DNA of 38,042 nt, from NCBI GenBank assembly GCA_030429725.1, contig JAUIEX010000015.1, positions 1-38,042 of the forward strand, given 5' to 3'. Source of the stretch: Alphaproteobacteria bacterium (GTDB lineage Bacteria; Pseudomonadota; Alphaproteobacteria; Rickettsiales; UBA8987). The notes beneath the pieces were generated by a model. The model saw nothing but the letters and a program-made list of their open reading frames with translations, ran no database searches and was not told the origin of the DNA. Shown piece by piece: positions 1-8,412 of this stretch. Numbering within the stretch: the first letter of the stretch is position 1; every line of letters starts with the position of its first letter. The position numbers and the translations under genes were made by a program.

Positions 1-1683
1 GCTTCCATCATGCCAATAAACCGGCGAAAGATCTTCAATCACCGTTTCGCAATCCGGGGCGTAAAAACGACTTTCCTCACAGCCCATCACGTCTGTCATC
101 ACCTCAATATCCCATTTATCGCTTAAATAAAGCTCCAGTGCGCGGCGATCAAACGATGTCAGCGCACTGTCATAGGCAACAATTTCTGCAATTTGCCCCT
201 CAAATGCCTCATCATTGCTCCAACTCAGACGCGACCCGATTTTAAGCGGGGCATCACTCACCGTGCCCGGTGAAAATGGGTTATAGCCCTCAAGCTTGCC
301 ATTAACATAGACCAACTCATTAGAGCCATCATAAATAACAACAATAATCTTACTCGCGTCATCAGCAGGCGCACCACTTGAATATTCGCGGTTTAAATAA
401 TCCGCACCGCTCGGCCAGCGTGAAATCCCAATATTCGCACTGCCATCCTGTGTCGAATATTGGTTCGTATAAAACGCCATACCCCAGGCATCGCCCTCTG
501 CTTCATCACCATAATGCAGGAGGTGCATACGATCCTTACCAGCATCATAAGTTCCGTTCGTTATCACTGCAATCAATGTTCGAGGGTCATCCCCCACCGG
601 CGGCATATAGGTTGTTTCCATCGTTTCCGTACCATCAAAATTAAGCACCGATTTGCTGTTCAAACCACTCGCCGTAAAATCCGGCTTGCTGAATGTGCCA
701 TGGTCACAGGCACTGGTGCAGCCATCATAGCCATTGCCGCTCTTATCCTCCCACACCGTCACCTCACCGGCGCTGATCCCAGCCTCCGAAGCGCCCTCCG
801 GCGTGCCGTCCCCGTCCAGATCGTCTCCGTCCAGCCATAAGGCAGGGGAAACCGTCAATAGATCCGGTGCCAAAGCCGTGATCGTCACATCACATAAATC
901 CGGCGGCGTCCCATACACCAAAATATCATCAAAATAAGCCGCACCGCCCGAGTGGTCATATTGCATAAAAATATGATCAAAATTACTGTCCGAAGGATCA
1001 TCATGATTCACCAGCTGATGCGGCGTGCTGGAAGCAACCGCCGTCCGCGTCGAAGGCCCCGTGCCATAAGCACCGGCACCATAAGCACCCACGCCATCCT
1101 CACCATAACTTAAAATCACATAACCCGTTGCAGATGAAAGAGTATGCACCGCCTGATTCGCATGATCCGCCGCCTCCGCCGTATCCATATCCTTCAGAAT
1201 CACCAGAACACCCGGCCCGCTGCCGCCACGATAAGCCGATGTCAGCGTATAGCTGATCCGGTTCCCCCACACATCAAACGCATCACTCAGCGGTAAACCA
1301 AGTGTCCGCACCGGTATCATCCCCTGATAAACCCCCGTCTCCGCGCCCGTCGCCTGAATCACCCCGCCGGAAGTCGTGCACGCCGAAGAACTCTCAACCT
1401 CCGCGCCAAAGCTCGTATCGCTGATCGCAAGCTGTGGATCCGCCGGGCATGGCAAATAGCCATAAGCATCAAAAAATTTATCCACCGCTCGCTTAAGCTT
1501 CTCAAGCTGGCTGCGCCCTTCCAACGCATTGCGCATCCCCGATACATTCTGATTCGTCGAAACAAATGTCGTCACCAATAACGAAAATATTACCATGAAC
1601 GATGCAAGCTCAATCACGCTGAAGCCAGCGGCACATGCACGCTTACGACAGATAGACCTACATTTCCAAAGAATGTGATTCAT
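1..1683 (-). CDS. Prepilin-like protein with LamG/concanavalin-like domain (partial, C-terminus beyond window)
   Basis: The reading frame is open for 561 codons from ATG at 1683 to the window edge, without a stop. Residues 1-20 are a basic leader, followed by G20-F21 and the motif GFSVIELA, the type IV prepilin/pseudopilin cleavage site with Glu at mature position 5, then a hydrophobic helix to about residue 41. The segment LEKLKRAVDKFFDAYGYLPC (about 67-86) also reads like a pseudopilin. Residues about 278-526 resemble LamG/jelly-roll domains: PALWLDGDD, VWEDKSGNGYDG, VYVNGKLEGY and a final LELYLSDKWD. At the truncated end LSPVYWHDGS resembles the beginning of that domain, so a second copy probably follows. 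A GGAAGAG stretch precedes the start. I infer a surface or pilus-tip adhesin exported by a type II/IV pilus-like machine; the ligand is unknown. Confidence 0.85.
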   Translation of the reverse strand, partial: MNHILWKCRSICRKRACAAGFSVIELASFMVIFSLLVTTFVSTNQNVSGMRNALEGRSQLEKLKRAVDKFFDAYGYLPCPADPQLAISDTSFGAEVESSSACTTSGGVIQATGAETGVYQGMIPVRTLGLPLSDAFDVWGNRISYTLTSAYRGGSGPGVLVILKDMDTAEAADHANQAVHTLSSATGYVILSYGEDGVGAYGAGAYGTGPSTRTAVASSTPHQLVNHDDPSDSNFDHIFMQYDHSGGAAYFDDILVYGTPPDLCDVTITALAPDLLTVSPALWLDGDDLDGDGTPEGASEAGISAGEVTVWEDKSGNGYDGCTSACDHGTFSKPDFTASGLNSKSVLNFDGTETMETTYMPPVGDDPRTLIAVITNGTYDAGKDRMHLLHYGDEAEGDAWGMAFYTNQYSTQDGSANIGISRWPSGADYLNREYSSGAPADDASKIIVVIYDGSNELVYVNGKLEGYNPFSPGTVSDAPLKIGSRLSWSNDEAFEGQIAEIVAYDSALTSFDRRALELYLSDKWDIEVMTDVMGCEESRFYAPDCETVIEDLSPVYWHDGS

Positions 1684-1720
1684 ACTCTTCCGGCACCCCT
1701 AAAAAGTTAATTTATTAACT

Positions 1721-1729
1721 ATTGTAACA
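1721..1729 (-). promoter_or_regulatory. Candidate extended -10 for the prepilin-LamG gene
   Basis: On the minus strand this reads TGTTACAAT, a TGn extended -10 about 40 bases before the start at 1683. No good -35 hexamer is visible. A short inverted repeat, GTTAAT-TT-ATTAAC (1706-1719), lies between it and the gene. The region 1684-1848 holds no other gene. Confidence 0.3.
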
Positions 1730-1848
1730 TATCGATCCTAACAAATCTATGTGCCACCATCAATAGCGCCACTAAAAAACATGTTATCTTCTCAGGGCGT
1801 GACCCGAACACACTCCTTTGCCAATCACACTTTCAAACGCATCCGCGC

Positions 1849-3285
1849 CTAAGCCTTAAGCGCCGCCACTTCCGCACCGCCGGCAGCGGAAATCACCGCC
1901 TGCGCTTGTTGCTTTAATGCCACCAGCGCCGCCGCATCTTTTGCCTCCACACGCACAATCACGGCCGCCTGTGTATTCGATGCCCGCGCCAGCCACCAGC
2001 CTTCTTCCGTCGTCACGCGCACACCATCCACATCATTCACATCCGCATTGCTGCCGGCCAGCACAGTTTTAATCCGCTCCACCAGTGCAAATTTCTCCTC
2101 TTCCGCCACATCCACGCGAATTTCCGGCGTATTCACCGCTTTCGGCAGCGCGTCCAGCAACGCCTCCAGCGGCGCATCCGCCTTCGCCAGTAAATTCAGC
2201 AACCGCACCGCCGCATAAATACCATCATCAAAGCCATAATAGCGGTCTTTGAAGAAGATATGCCCGCTCATTTCACCGGCCAGCTTCGCGCCGGTTTCCG
2301 CAATCTTATCTTTCATAAAAGAATGGCCGGTTTTCCACATTAGCGGCTGGCCGCCACGCAATGCAATCTCATCAAAAAGGCTTTGACTGGCTTTTACGTC
2401 CGCAATGATCGTCGCCCCCGGAAAATCCGCCAGCACGTCCCGCGCAAACAGCATCATCAGCTGATCGCCGAATAAGATATTCCCCCGCCGATCCACCGCA
2501 CCCAGCCGGTCGCCGTCACCATCAAAAGCCAGCCCGATATCCGCATCCATCTCCGCCACTTTTACCACTAATTGCTTCAGATTTTCCGGCACTGTCGGAT
2601 CAGGATGATGGTTCGGGAATGTACCATCAATCTCTGCATTTATCACCGTATGCGCGCCCGGCAAACGCTTCACCAGCGCGGAAACAATCTCGCCCGTTGC
2701 GCCATTGCCCGGATCCCACACTGCATTGAGCGGCGCACCTTTGCCTTCAAATGCCGCCGCCAGCGCGTCAATAAACGCCGCCGTCACCGACCCGTCCTGA
2801 ATGCTCCCCGCTGCGGTCAACACATCACCTGCTGCAGCCACACGGCCAAGTTCCTGGATATCTTCTCCAAAGAAGCTTTTCTGCCCCAACATCATTTTAA
2901 AGCCGTTATGGCTGGGCGGGTTATGCGAGCCTGTCAGCATAATCCCGGCATCCAGCTTTTCATCGCACACGGCAAAATAAAGCATTGGCGTTGGGCCGCA
3001 GCCATAGCGATGCACGGCAGCGCCGGCGTCCCGCATGCCCTCGGCCAGCGCCTGCTGCAATTCCGGGGAACTCAGCCGCCCATCATAAGCCAGTGCAATT
3101 TTCGGCATCTTTTCTCCCGTACGCTTGGCCACTATGCTTGCAAAGCAGCGCCCAATCGCATAGGCATCCGCCAAAAACAGCGTCTCTCCAACAATCCCGC
3201 GAATATCATAAGCACGTAAAATGGAGGCATGAAAATGGTGAGAAAAACCTTCACCGGGCGTGGCATGATGATTGGATGACAGCAT
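1849..3285 (-). CDS. manB: Phosphomannomutase/phosphoglucomutase
   Basis: Interconverts hexose-6- and hexose-1-phosphate, feeding mannose-1-phosphate to the GDP-mannose enzyme encoded divergently. All four signature loops of the alpha-D-phosphohexomutase family are present (478-residue numbering): the phosphoserine loop TGSHNPP with Ser120, the metal loop DGDGDR (255-260), the sugar-binding GEMSGH (337-342) and the phosphate-binding RASNT (434-438). Length fits AlgC/ManB-type bifunctional enzymes. I chose ATG at 3285 because AGGA lies 8 bases upstream; the frame also extends to a TTG at 3354, which would add 23 residues of no recognisable character. It diverges from manC across about 180 bases that must hold both promoters. 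Whether glucose or mannose phosphate is preferred cannot be told from sequence. Confidence 0.93.
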   Translation of the reverse strand: MLSSNHHATPGEGFSHHFHASILRAYDIRGIVGETLFLADAYAIGRCFASIVAKRTGEKMPKIALAYDGRLSSPELQQALAEGMRDAGAAVHRYGCGPTPMLYFAVCDEKLDAGIMLTGSHNPPSHNGFKMMLGQKSFFGEDIQELGRVAAAGDVLTAAGSIQDGSVTAAFIDALAAAFEGKGAPLNAVWDPGNGATGEIVSALVKRLPGAHTVINAEIDGTFPNHHPDPTVPENLKQLVVKVAEMDADIGLAFDGDGDRLGAVDRRGNILFGDQLMMLFARDVLADFPGATIIADVKASQSLFDEIALRGGQPLMWKTGHSFMKDKIAETGAKLAGEMSGHIFFKDRYYGFDDGIYAAVRLLNLLAKADAPLEALLDALPKAVNTPEIRVDVAEEEKFALVERIKTVLAGSNADVNDVDGVRVTTEEGWWLARASNTQAAVIVRVEAKDAAALVALKQQAQAVISAAGGAEVAALKA

Positions 3286-3465
3286 GAGTATTTTCCTAAA
3301 AAAGCGATGTGTGGTAACCCACGGCAACAAACACAAATGCCGCTGTAGTTTCAAGCAAAATTTGTCTAACAGCTCCTGTAACGCGATAGAACGTCATTGA
3401 CTTTACACCATATTAGCGTAGTTACTGTGGCATCAACACACAACCATAGCGTGAGCAGTGACGAT

Positions 3466-4977
3466 ATGAAAAATCAGCGCATTATCCCTGTAATTCTCTC
3501 CGGCGGAATGGGCACCCGCCTGTGGCCGCTCTCCCGCAGCAATCGCCCCAAGCAGTTTTTGGATTTATCCGGCTCCGGCAAAACCCTTATTCAGGATGCA
3601 TTAGCCCGCGTAAGCGACCGCGCCCTGTTCAATGCCCCCATCCTCCTCTGCAATGAAAAGCACCGCTTTCTGGTAGCTGAAAAAACTCTGGAAAATGATA
3701 TTCACGACGCAAAGATCATACTTGAACCGGTGGCACGCAACACCGCCCCCGCCATTGCCGCCGCCGCGCTTTTTGCTCTGCAGACGGAAGAAAACCCACT
3801 CTTGCTCATTCTGCCGTCGGATCATATTATCCTCAATAATGCGGCGTTTTTAAATGCCGTTGAAAAAGCCGTGCCACTGGCAGCCACGGGGCGTCATGTT
3901 ACATTTGGCATCACGCCGGATCGCGCGGAAACCGGCTTCGGCTACATCCGCAAAGGCGCGGCGCTGGATAAGGAAGAGCGCTGTTTTGCCGTGGAATCTT
4001 TTGTTGAAAAACCCGATGAAGCGACCGCACAAACCTATCTGGATTCGGGGGATTATAGCTGGAATAGCGGCATGTTTTTACTGTCCGCCAACGTGCTTTT
4101 ACACGAGCTTGAAAAGCTGGAACCCGCCATGCTAAAACATGTTCAGCAAGCCGTTGAACAGAGCGAGCTGGATCGGGATTTTACCCGCCTTGGGCACGAT
4201 GCCTTTGCCGCCGCCAAAGATATTTCCATTGATTATGCACTCATGGAGCGCACGCCCAATGCGGCCATTATCCCGGTGGATTGTGGCTGGTGTGATGCGG
4301 GAAGCTGGGCGGCATTGCATCAAATGGCGGCCAAAGACGCTAACCAAAATATTGTCAACGGCGCCGCACATCTGGTGGATACGGAACATTGCTATATCAC
4401 CTGTGACGGCGGCACGCAGGTAACAACTCTTGGCGTCAGTAATCTTGCAATTATTTCTACTAAGGATTGTATTTTGGTGGCTGATCTTAACCGGGCACAG
4501 GATGTGAAAGGGCTGGTGGCAACACTCCAGAAAGAACAGCCCAAACTGGTGCATGAATACCGTCAGGAATATCGCCCTTGGGGGCATTATGACAGCATTG
4601 ATAAAGGCAGCCGCCATCAGGTTAAGCGCATTTCCGTCAAGCCCGGCCAGCGGCTTTCGCTGCAAATGCACTATCACCGGGCAGAGCATTGGATTGTCGT
4701 CCGTGGCACGGCATTGGTCAATCGCGGGGAAGAGCAAATGATGGTCACCGAAAATCAGTCCATTTACATCCCTTGCGGCACAACGCACCGCATCGCCAAT
4801 CCCGGAAAAATTCCGCTCGATATTATTGAGGTGCAGTCCGGCTCCTATCTGGGTGAAGATGATATTGTACGATTTGAAGATACCTATGGCCGCGCGGCAA
4901 ACCATCAATCTCAGAAGGAGGAAAGCACGGAAGAATCGCTTGATGAAATTACCGCCAACTCACAAAAAGCAGCGTAA
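3466..4977 (+). CDS. manC: Mannose-1-phosphate guanylyltransferase / mannose-6-phosphate isomerase (type II PMI-GMP)
   Basis: Bifunctional enzyme of GDP-mannose synthesis. The N-terminal nucleotidyltransferase has the GTP-binding loop LSGGMGTRLWPLS (11-23), PSDHII, FVEKPD and WNSGMF. The C-terminal cupin isomerase domain (about 365-490) shows RPWGHYDSID, QMHYHRAEHW near 398 and YIPCGTTHRI near 433, which carry the metal-binding His/Glu residues. At 503 residues it is slightly longer than typical (about 480), the excess being a Glu/Ser-rich tail. Start chosen at ATG 3466, where MKNQRIIPVILSGG aligns with the family; a GTG at 3451 is possible and no strong Shine-Dalgarno is seen. The stop TAA shares its last base with the next gene's ATG (TAATG), implying translational coupling with the AlgX-like gene. 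Confidence 0.95.
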   Translation: MKNQRIIPVILSGGMGTRLWPLSRSNRPKQFLDLSGSGKTLIQDALARVSDRALFNAPILLCNEKHRFLVAEKTLENDIHDAKIILEPVARNTAPAIAAAALFALQTEENPLLLILPSDHIILNNAAFLNAVEKAVPLAATGRHVTFGITPDRAETGFGYIRKGAALDKEERCFAVESFVEKPDEATAQTYLDSGDYSWNSGMFLLSANVLLHELEKLEPAMLKHVQQAVEQSELDRDFTRLGHDAFAAAKDISIDYALMERTPNAAIIPVDCGWCDAGSWAALHQMAAKDANQNIVNGAAHLVDTEHCYITCDGGTQVTTLGVSNLAIISTKDCILVADLNRAQDVKGLVATLQKEQPKLVHEYRQEYRPWGHYDSIDKGSRHQVKRISVKPGQRLSLQMHYHRAEHWIVVRGTALVNRGEEQMMVTENQSIYIPCGTTHRIANPGKIPLDIIEVQSGSYLGEDDIVRFEDTYGRAANHQSQKEESTEESLDEITANSQKAA

Positions 4978-6323
4978 TGCGCTTTCTTTGCCTGACAGCC
5001 CGTCTTTTATGCCTGATTCTGCCGATAGTGGCGGGAGAAACCGCCCATGCCGATGCAGAAAAACGCCTTTCCTGCCAGCTGGAGGAAACGGAAACAAGCC
5101 CCATCGGCCGGCTCTTTCAGGGGCAGAATGGCTGGTTCTTTCGCAAGGTTGATCTGCGCCCGGATGTCATGCCCGGCAAACTTTTTCTGGCGGATATGGC
5201 ACGTTTTCAGCAGGCGCTTGCGTCCCGCAATATCCACCTGATTTACGCCGCAATTCCGCCGCGCCCTCTTATGACGGGGAATCTGCCGGATCACATCCCT
5301 TATGATGCCCCCCATGTGGCATCATCCTTTCAGCAATTCCTCTCGGCACTCCATCAGCACGGCATCATCGCACCAAATCTGCTTCCGGCGGTTAAAGACC
5401 GGCCGGACTTGTTCTTCAAAACAGATTTTCACTGGAACAGCAAAGGGGCACAAGCCTTTGCGCAGGCACTGGGGCAGCATTTGAAAACCATTCCTGAACT
5501 GGCGGCACAAAGCATCCATCATTATCGCACCCAACCGGCCGGAGAAGCCACCATGTTCGGCACAATGGGGGAAACCCTCGATCGGATTTGTCAGGAAACC
5601 ATCGCACCGGAAGCCTATCCGCTCTACCGCACGGAAAAAATTATCTCTCCCGCCCAAATCGGGGAAGATGCCCTATTCGGAGATAACCCATCAGGCTTGC
5701 CCGCCATCCTTGTTGGCTCCAGCTTCAGCGGGCAGAAGGCATTTAATTTTGATGGATTTCTTTCCGAATATAGTGGGTTAGAGATTGCCAACCTTGCCAT
5801 CACCGGCGGTGAAATGTATAATGCCGCCATCGCCGCCACCGCTTCTGATTTTTTTCACACCACCCCCGGCAGCGCCTTCATCTGGGAGGCACAATCCATT
5901 TACAATGTGGATGAAGAAGCCACTGCCGCGTTCCGGCAGATCATTCCGGCCGTTTATGGCGCCTGTGATACCGATCAGGCCATCGCCCACAGCACCATCA
6001 CACTGAACGACCAGGAAACGCCTACAATTCTCACCCTTCCGGCGGAAAAAAACATCCATGGCCAATCCTATTATCTGCATCTTAAAAGCGCCTCTCCCGC
6101 CCTCAATCGCATCACTCTTTCCTTCAATTATGATGATGGCGACAGCGAAATTTTCATGATGGATCGCAGTACGCGCTTCAAACATGAAGGCACTTTTTTC
6201 GTAGAACTTTCAGAGGAACTGACCGCGTCACTCACCTCCATCACCCTGCAGGATAAGAATGCCCGCAATGTCACGCTTACCGCGCAGCTCTGCCGCGCGC
6301 CATCACAACAAACGAATCTTTAA
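4977..6323 (+). CDS. AlgX/AlgJ-like SGNH polysaccharide O-acetyltransferase (periplasmic)
   Basis: A 448-residue exported protein with a signal peptide (hydrophobic core about 5-19, likely cleavage near AHA at 23-25). The N-terminal half matches the AlgX/AlgJ/AlgV SGNH-like family: GQNGWFFRKVD (49-59), the Asp-x-His signature FFKTDFHWNSKGA with D150 and H152, and a nucleophile loop LVGSSFSG with Ser249 as the probable catalytic serine. The C-terminal about 120 residues may form a carbohydrate-binding beta domain. Such proteins move acetyl groups onto alginate or related polymers in the periplasm. Translation is coupled to manC by TAATG, and an AlgF-like gene follows, which supports the assignment. 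No AlgI-type MBOAT membrane partner lies in this window. The acetylated polymer is unknown. Confidence 0.75.
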   Translation: MRFLCLTARLLCLILPIVAGETAHADAEKRLSCQLEETETSPIGRLFQGQNGWFFRKVDLRPDVMPGKLFLADMARFQQALASRNIHLIYAAIPPRPLMTGNLPDHIPYDAPHVASSFQQFLSALHQHGIIAPNLLPAVKDRPDLFFKTDFHWNSKGAQAFAQALGQHLKTIPELAAQSIHHYRTQPAGEATMFGTMGETLDRICQETIAPEAYPLYRTEKIISPAQIGEDALFGDNPSGLPAILVGSSFSGQKAFNFDGFLSEYSGLEIANLAITGGEMYNAAIAATASDFFHTTPGSAFIWEAQSIYNVDEEATAAFRQIIPAVYGACDTDQAIAHSTITLNDQETPTILTLPAEKNIHGQSYYLHLKSASPALNRITLSFNYDDGDSEIFMMDRSTRFKHEGTFFVELSEELTASLTSITLQDKNARNVTLTAQLCRAPSQQTNL

Positions 6324-6336
6324 AGGAACCCCTCCC

Positions 6337-6960
6337 ATGCCATTGCTTCGCTTCATCCCCGCCATTCTCCTCGCATTTCTCTTTTCCGCCGGCATTGCCC
6401 ACACCAATGAGGCAGAGCTTTATGACCCGGAGCCACCGGCCAATGCCGCTTATGTCAGGCTCATCAACCTTACCGGCCAGAAGCAAACCATCACGCTGGG
6501 AAGCGCCACCCTCACTGTGGATGCGAACACCATCCTCACCCCTTACCACGTCGTCAAAGAAGGCCGTTACAGCACATTATTTCACACTATCACAACTGAT
6601 CTGGCCATTCCCGCGCAAGCCTATATCAGCCTTGCTCTTACCGCTGAAAATATTAAGCCGGTGAACGACCCCGCCATCATCAACCCCATCAAGGCGATGA
6701 TTTATTTCTATAATTACAGTGACGCGCCGGCCACGTTATTTGCCCCCACGCAAAACGCCGCCATTTTTGAAAATCTGCCAGCCGGAAGCGCTGCCGCGCG
6801 GGAAATCAACGCCCTCAGCCTTGACCTTGCCGTCCGACAAGAACACCAACCGGATCATTTGCTGCCACATGTCATGCTCCAGCGTAAGCATGGATACAGC
6901 ATCATTTATACGGGGGAAACCGTTACCAATGCAGAAAACAGCATCGGAAGCCCGGAATAA
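6337..6960 (+). CDS. AlgF-like periplasmic polysaccharide acetylation protein
   Basis: A 207-residue protein with a signal peptide (hydrophobic 5-20, cleavage around AHT at 21-23). The mature N-terminus, ELYDPEPPANAAYVRLINLTG, has the pattern seen in AlgF (LYxPxxPxxxxxVRxxN), and the rest alternates beta-strand-like segments, in line with the two small beta domains of AlgF. AlgF assists transfer of acetyl groups to alginate. Start chosen at ATG 6337 because AAGGA precedes it at about 9 bases; the frame stays open upstream into the AlgX-like gene, but that extension is not hydrophobic. It is the last gene of the manC operon and ends at a strong terminator. The match rests on a short motif plus context, so the name is tentative. 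Confidence 0.62.
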   Translation: MPLLRFIPAILLAFLFSAGIAHTNEAELYDPEPPANAAYVRLINLTGQKQTITLGSATLTVDANTILTPYHVVKEGRYSTLFHTITTDLAIPAQAYISLALTAENIKPVNDPAIINPIKAMIYFYNYSDAPATLFAPTQNAAIFENLPAGSAAAREINALSLDLAVRQEHQPDHLLPHVMLQRKHGYSIIYTGETVTNAENSIGSPE

Positions 6961-6966
6961 AGGCAT

Positions 6967-6998
6967 AAAAAAAAGGGGCGTTGAAGCCCCTTTTTTTT
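6967..6998. terminator. Bidirectional intrinsic terminator between the algF-like gene and HU
   Basis: GGGGC-gttgaa-GCCCC (6975-6990) is flanked by eight A on the left and eight T on the right, so it works as a terminator on either strand for the two convergent genes. Confidence 0.92.
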
Positions 6999-7016
6999 GT
7001 TCAGTCTGAACTGAAA

Positions 7017-7292
7017 TTAGCCGTTTACAGCTTCTTTCAGAACTTTACCCGGACGGAATTTAGGCTGCTTAGAAGCCTTAATTTTGATCGCTTGACCCGT
7101 ACGTGGGTTGCGGCCGGTTGTTTCTTTACGTTGAGCAACCAGGAAGGTGCCGAAATTCACCAGACGCACTTCCTTGCCACCTTTCAGCTGACCGGAAATG
7201 ATACCGAAAACGGCATTCACAGCCTTTTCAGCATCCGCTTTTGTGCTACCAATTTCTTCAGCAACAGCTTGAATCAGTTCATTTTTGTTCAT
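7017..7292 (-). CDS. hup: DNA-binding protein HU
   Basis: Small basic nucleoid protein of 91 residues, the usual length. It begins MNKNELIQAVAEE and carries the HU/IHF signature around residues 46-65 (VNFGTFLVAQRKETTGRNPR) and the DNA-embracing arm with GRNPRTG. HU bends and compacts DNA as a dimer. AAGGAG sits 8 bases before the ATG. The 5' region is unusual: it has a hairpin and a 12-base repeat that duplicates the start-codon context (see 7339-7394). It is monocistronic, bounded by the terminator at 6967-6998. Confidence 0.97.
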   Translation of the reverse strand: MNKNELIQAVAEEIGSTKADAEKAVNAVFGIISGQLKGGKEVRLVNFGTFLVAQRKETTGRNPRTGQAIKIKASKQPKFRPGKVLKEAVNG

Positions 7293-7338
7293 GAGGGTTC
7301 TCCTTGAGTTAGGGTTAACAAATATACCAAGAGCCGCG

Positions 7339-7394
7339 CATGAGGGTTCTACATGAAACCCGCAAACTCAAGCCCAGCAACAATTTGCGAGGGT
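7339..7394 (-). other. Structured HU leader: duplicated start-site 12-mer and hairpin
   Basis: The 12-mer CATGAGGGTTCT (plus strand) occurs at 7290-7301, where it spans the hup start codon, and again at 7339-7350. The upstream copy puts an ATG before a short 8-codon reading frame. Beyond it, ACCCGCAAA (7358-7366) pairs with TTTGCG-a-GGGT (7384-7394) to make a long stem with one bulge. Together these may form a regulated leader; no known family is recognised. Confidence 0.35.
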
Positions 7395-7539
7395 CATAGG
7401 AACATTATTAAAAAGGAAACACAAGCAAAAAAATGGCTTTTTTTTATTTTTTTCACCAATCATCAAAAAATTATGGCAAGAAGCCGGCCAGCATAACAGC
7501 TTAACCAACTGATTATGAATCAAAAAACCTCAACACTCG

Positions 7540-8283
7540 CTAAACGTCGCCGCTGAAGCACACTTTGGGCTTTTCTGCCGAAACGGGCGCCATTCTTGGC
7601 GCTTCCGCTACTTTTTCCTCGTAAAACTGCTCCCCGATGGCGATTTTTTCACGGCCATTAGCCTCCCGCCAGGCATTCGTATCCCGCAAGCTATACACAC
7701 AACCGCAATATTCCTGCTTATAAAACCCCTCGCGCTTGGCAATATCATACATCCGCGCGCCGCCGCCCTCTTTGCGCCAGTTATAGGTCCAATATTCCAC
7801 CCCGTCATAATGGCTGGCCGCACGCACGCCACAATCATTAATCTGATCCATATCCTTCCAGCGTGAAATCCCCAGCGAGCTGGTAAAAACCTCAAACCCA
7901 TGCTCATGGGCATAAAGCGCCGTTCTTAAAAAGCGCATATCAAAACACATCGTGCAGCGTTTGCCTTTTTCCGGCTCCATCTCCATGCCTTTGGCACGGG
8001 CGAACCAATCCTGCACGTCATAATCCGCATCCACAAAATCAATACCCAGCGCCTCGGCATAGCGAATATTTTCCTCTTTCCGCAGCTTATATTCCTTCAC
8101 CGGGTGGATGTTGGGGTTATAGAAAAAGATCGTCAGCTCCAGCCCGGCCTTCACCATCGCCTCAATCACTTCCCCGCTGCACGGTGCGCAGCAACTATGC
8201 AGCAGCACCTTCTTCACGCCGCCCGGCGTGGTCAGGGCGATCTCCGGCCGCCGGGCTAAAATCTCATCTTCAATCCGAATCAT
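7540..8283 (-). CDS. queH: Epoxyqueuosine reductase QueH
   Basis: Catalyses the last step of queuosine biosynthesis in tRNA, reducing epoxyqueuosine, and replaces the unrelated QueG. The 247-residue protein has the family's cysteine sets: HSCCAPCS (C31, C32, C35), RCTMCFDMR (C110, C113) and EYCGCVYS (C193, C195), which bind the iron-sulfur cluster and adjacent metal. FYNPNIHP and [11 protein letters not shown] are also family motifs (formerly DUF208). The ATG at 8283 fits the family start, although no clear Shine-Dalgarno is seen. It is transcribed away from the iron-regulated exbB operon. Confidence 0.93.
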   Translation of the reverse strand: MIRIEDEILARRPEIALTTPGGVKKVLLHSCCAPCSGEVIEAMVKAGLELTIFFYNPNIHPVKEYKLRKEENIRYAEALGIDFVDADYDVQDWFARAKGMEMEPEKGKRCTMCFDMRFLRTALYAHEHGFEVFTSSLGISRWKDMDQINDCGVRAASHYDGVEYWTYNWRKEGGGARMYDIAKREGFYKQEYCGCVYSLRDTNAWREANGREKIAIGEQFYEEKVAEAPRMAPVSAEKPKVCFSGDV

Positions 8284-8326
8284 GGCGCTGCCATACCATA
8301 AGCGGAAGGAAAATCCAACTTCCCGA

Positions 8327-8361
8327 TTGACCCACCCGGACGCAAGTGATAATGATTCTCA
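8327..8361 (+). promoter_or_regulatory. Promoter with Fur box for the exbB-exbD-exbD-tonB operon
   Basis: TGATAATGATTCTCA (8347-8361) matches the 7-1-7 Fur consensus TGATAATnATTATCA at all but one position. It overlaps a likely -10 (GATAAT, 8348-8353) lying 15 bases after TTGACC (8327-8332). Repression by iron-loaded Fur would block polymerase here. Placement before a TonB energising system is what is expected of iron control. Confidence 0.8.
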
Positions 8362-8412
8362 CTCAAAATAACGGGCAGCATGTGCCGTTACCACTTCAAA
8401 GGAAACATTCTC

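Noticed and set aside
3286..3354. N-terminal extension of manB to a TTG at 3354
   Set aside because: The ATG at 3285 has a proper Shine-Dalgarno and matches the family start; the extra residues show no conservation pattern.
4132..4908. Long open frame antisense to manC
   Set aside because: It lies wholly within a clear gene and has no recognisable features; the manC codon pattern explains it.
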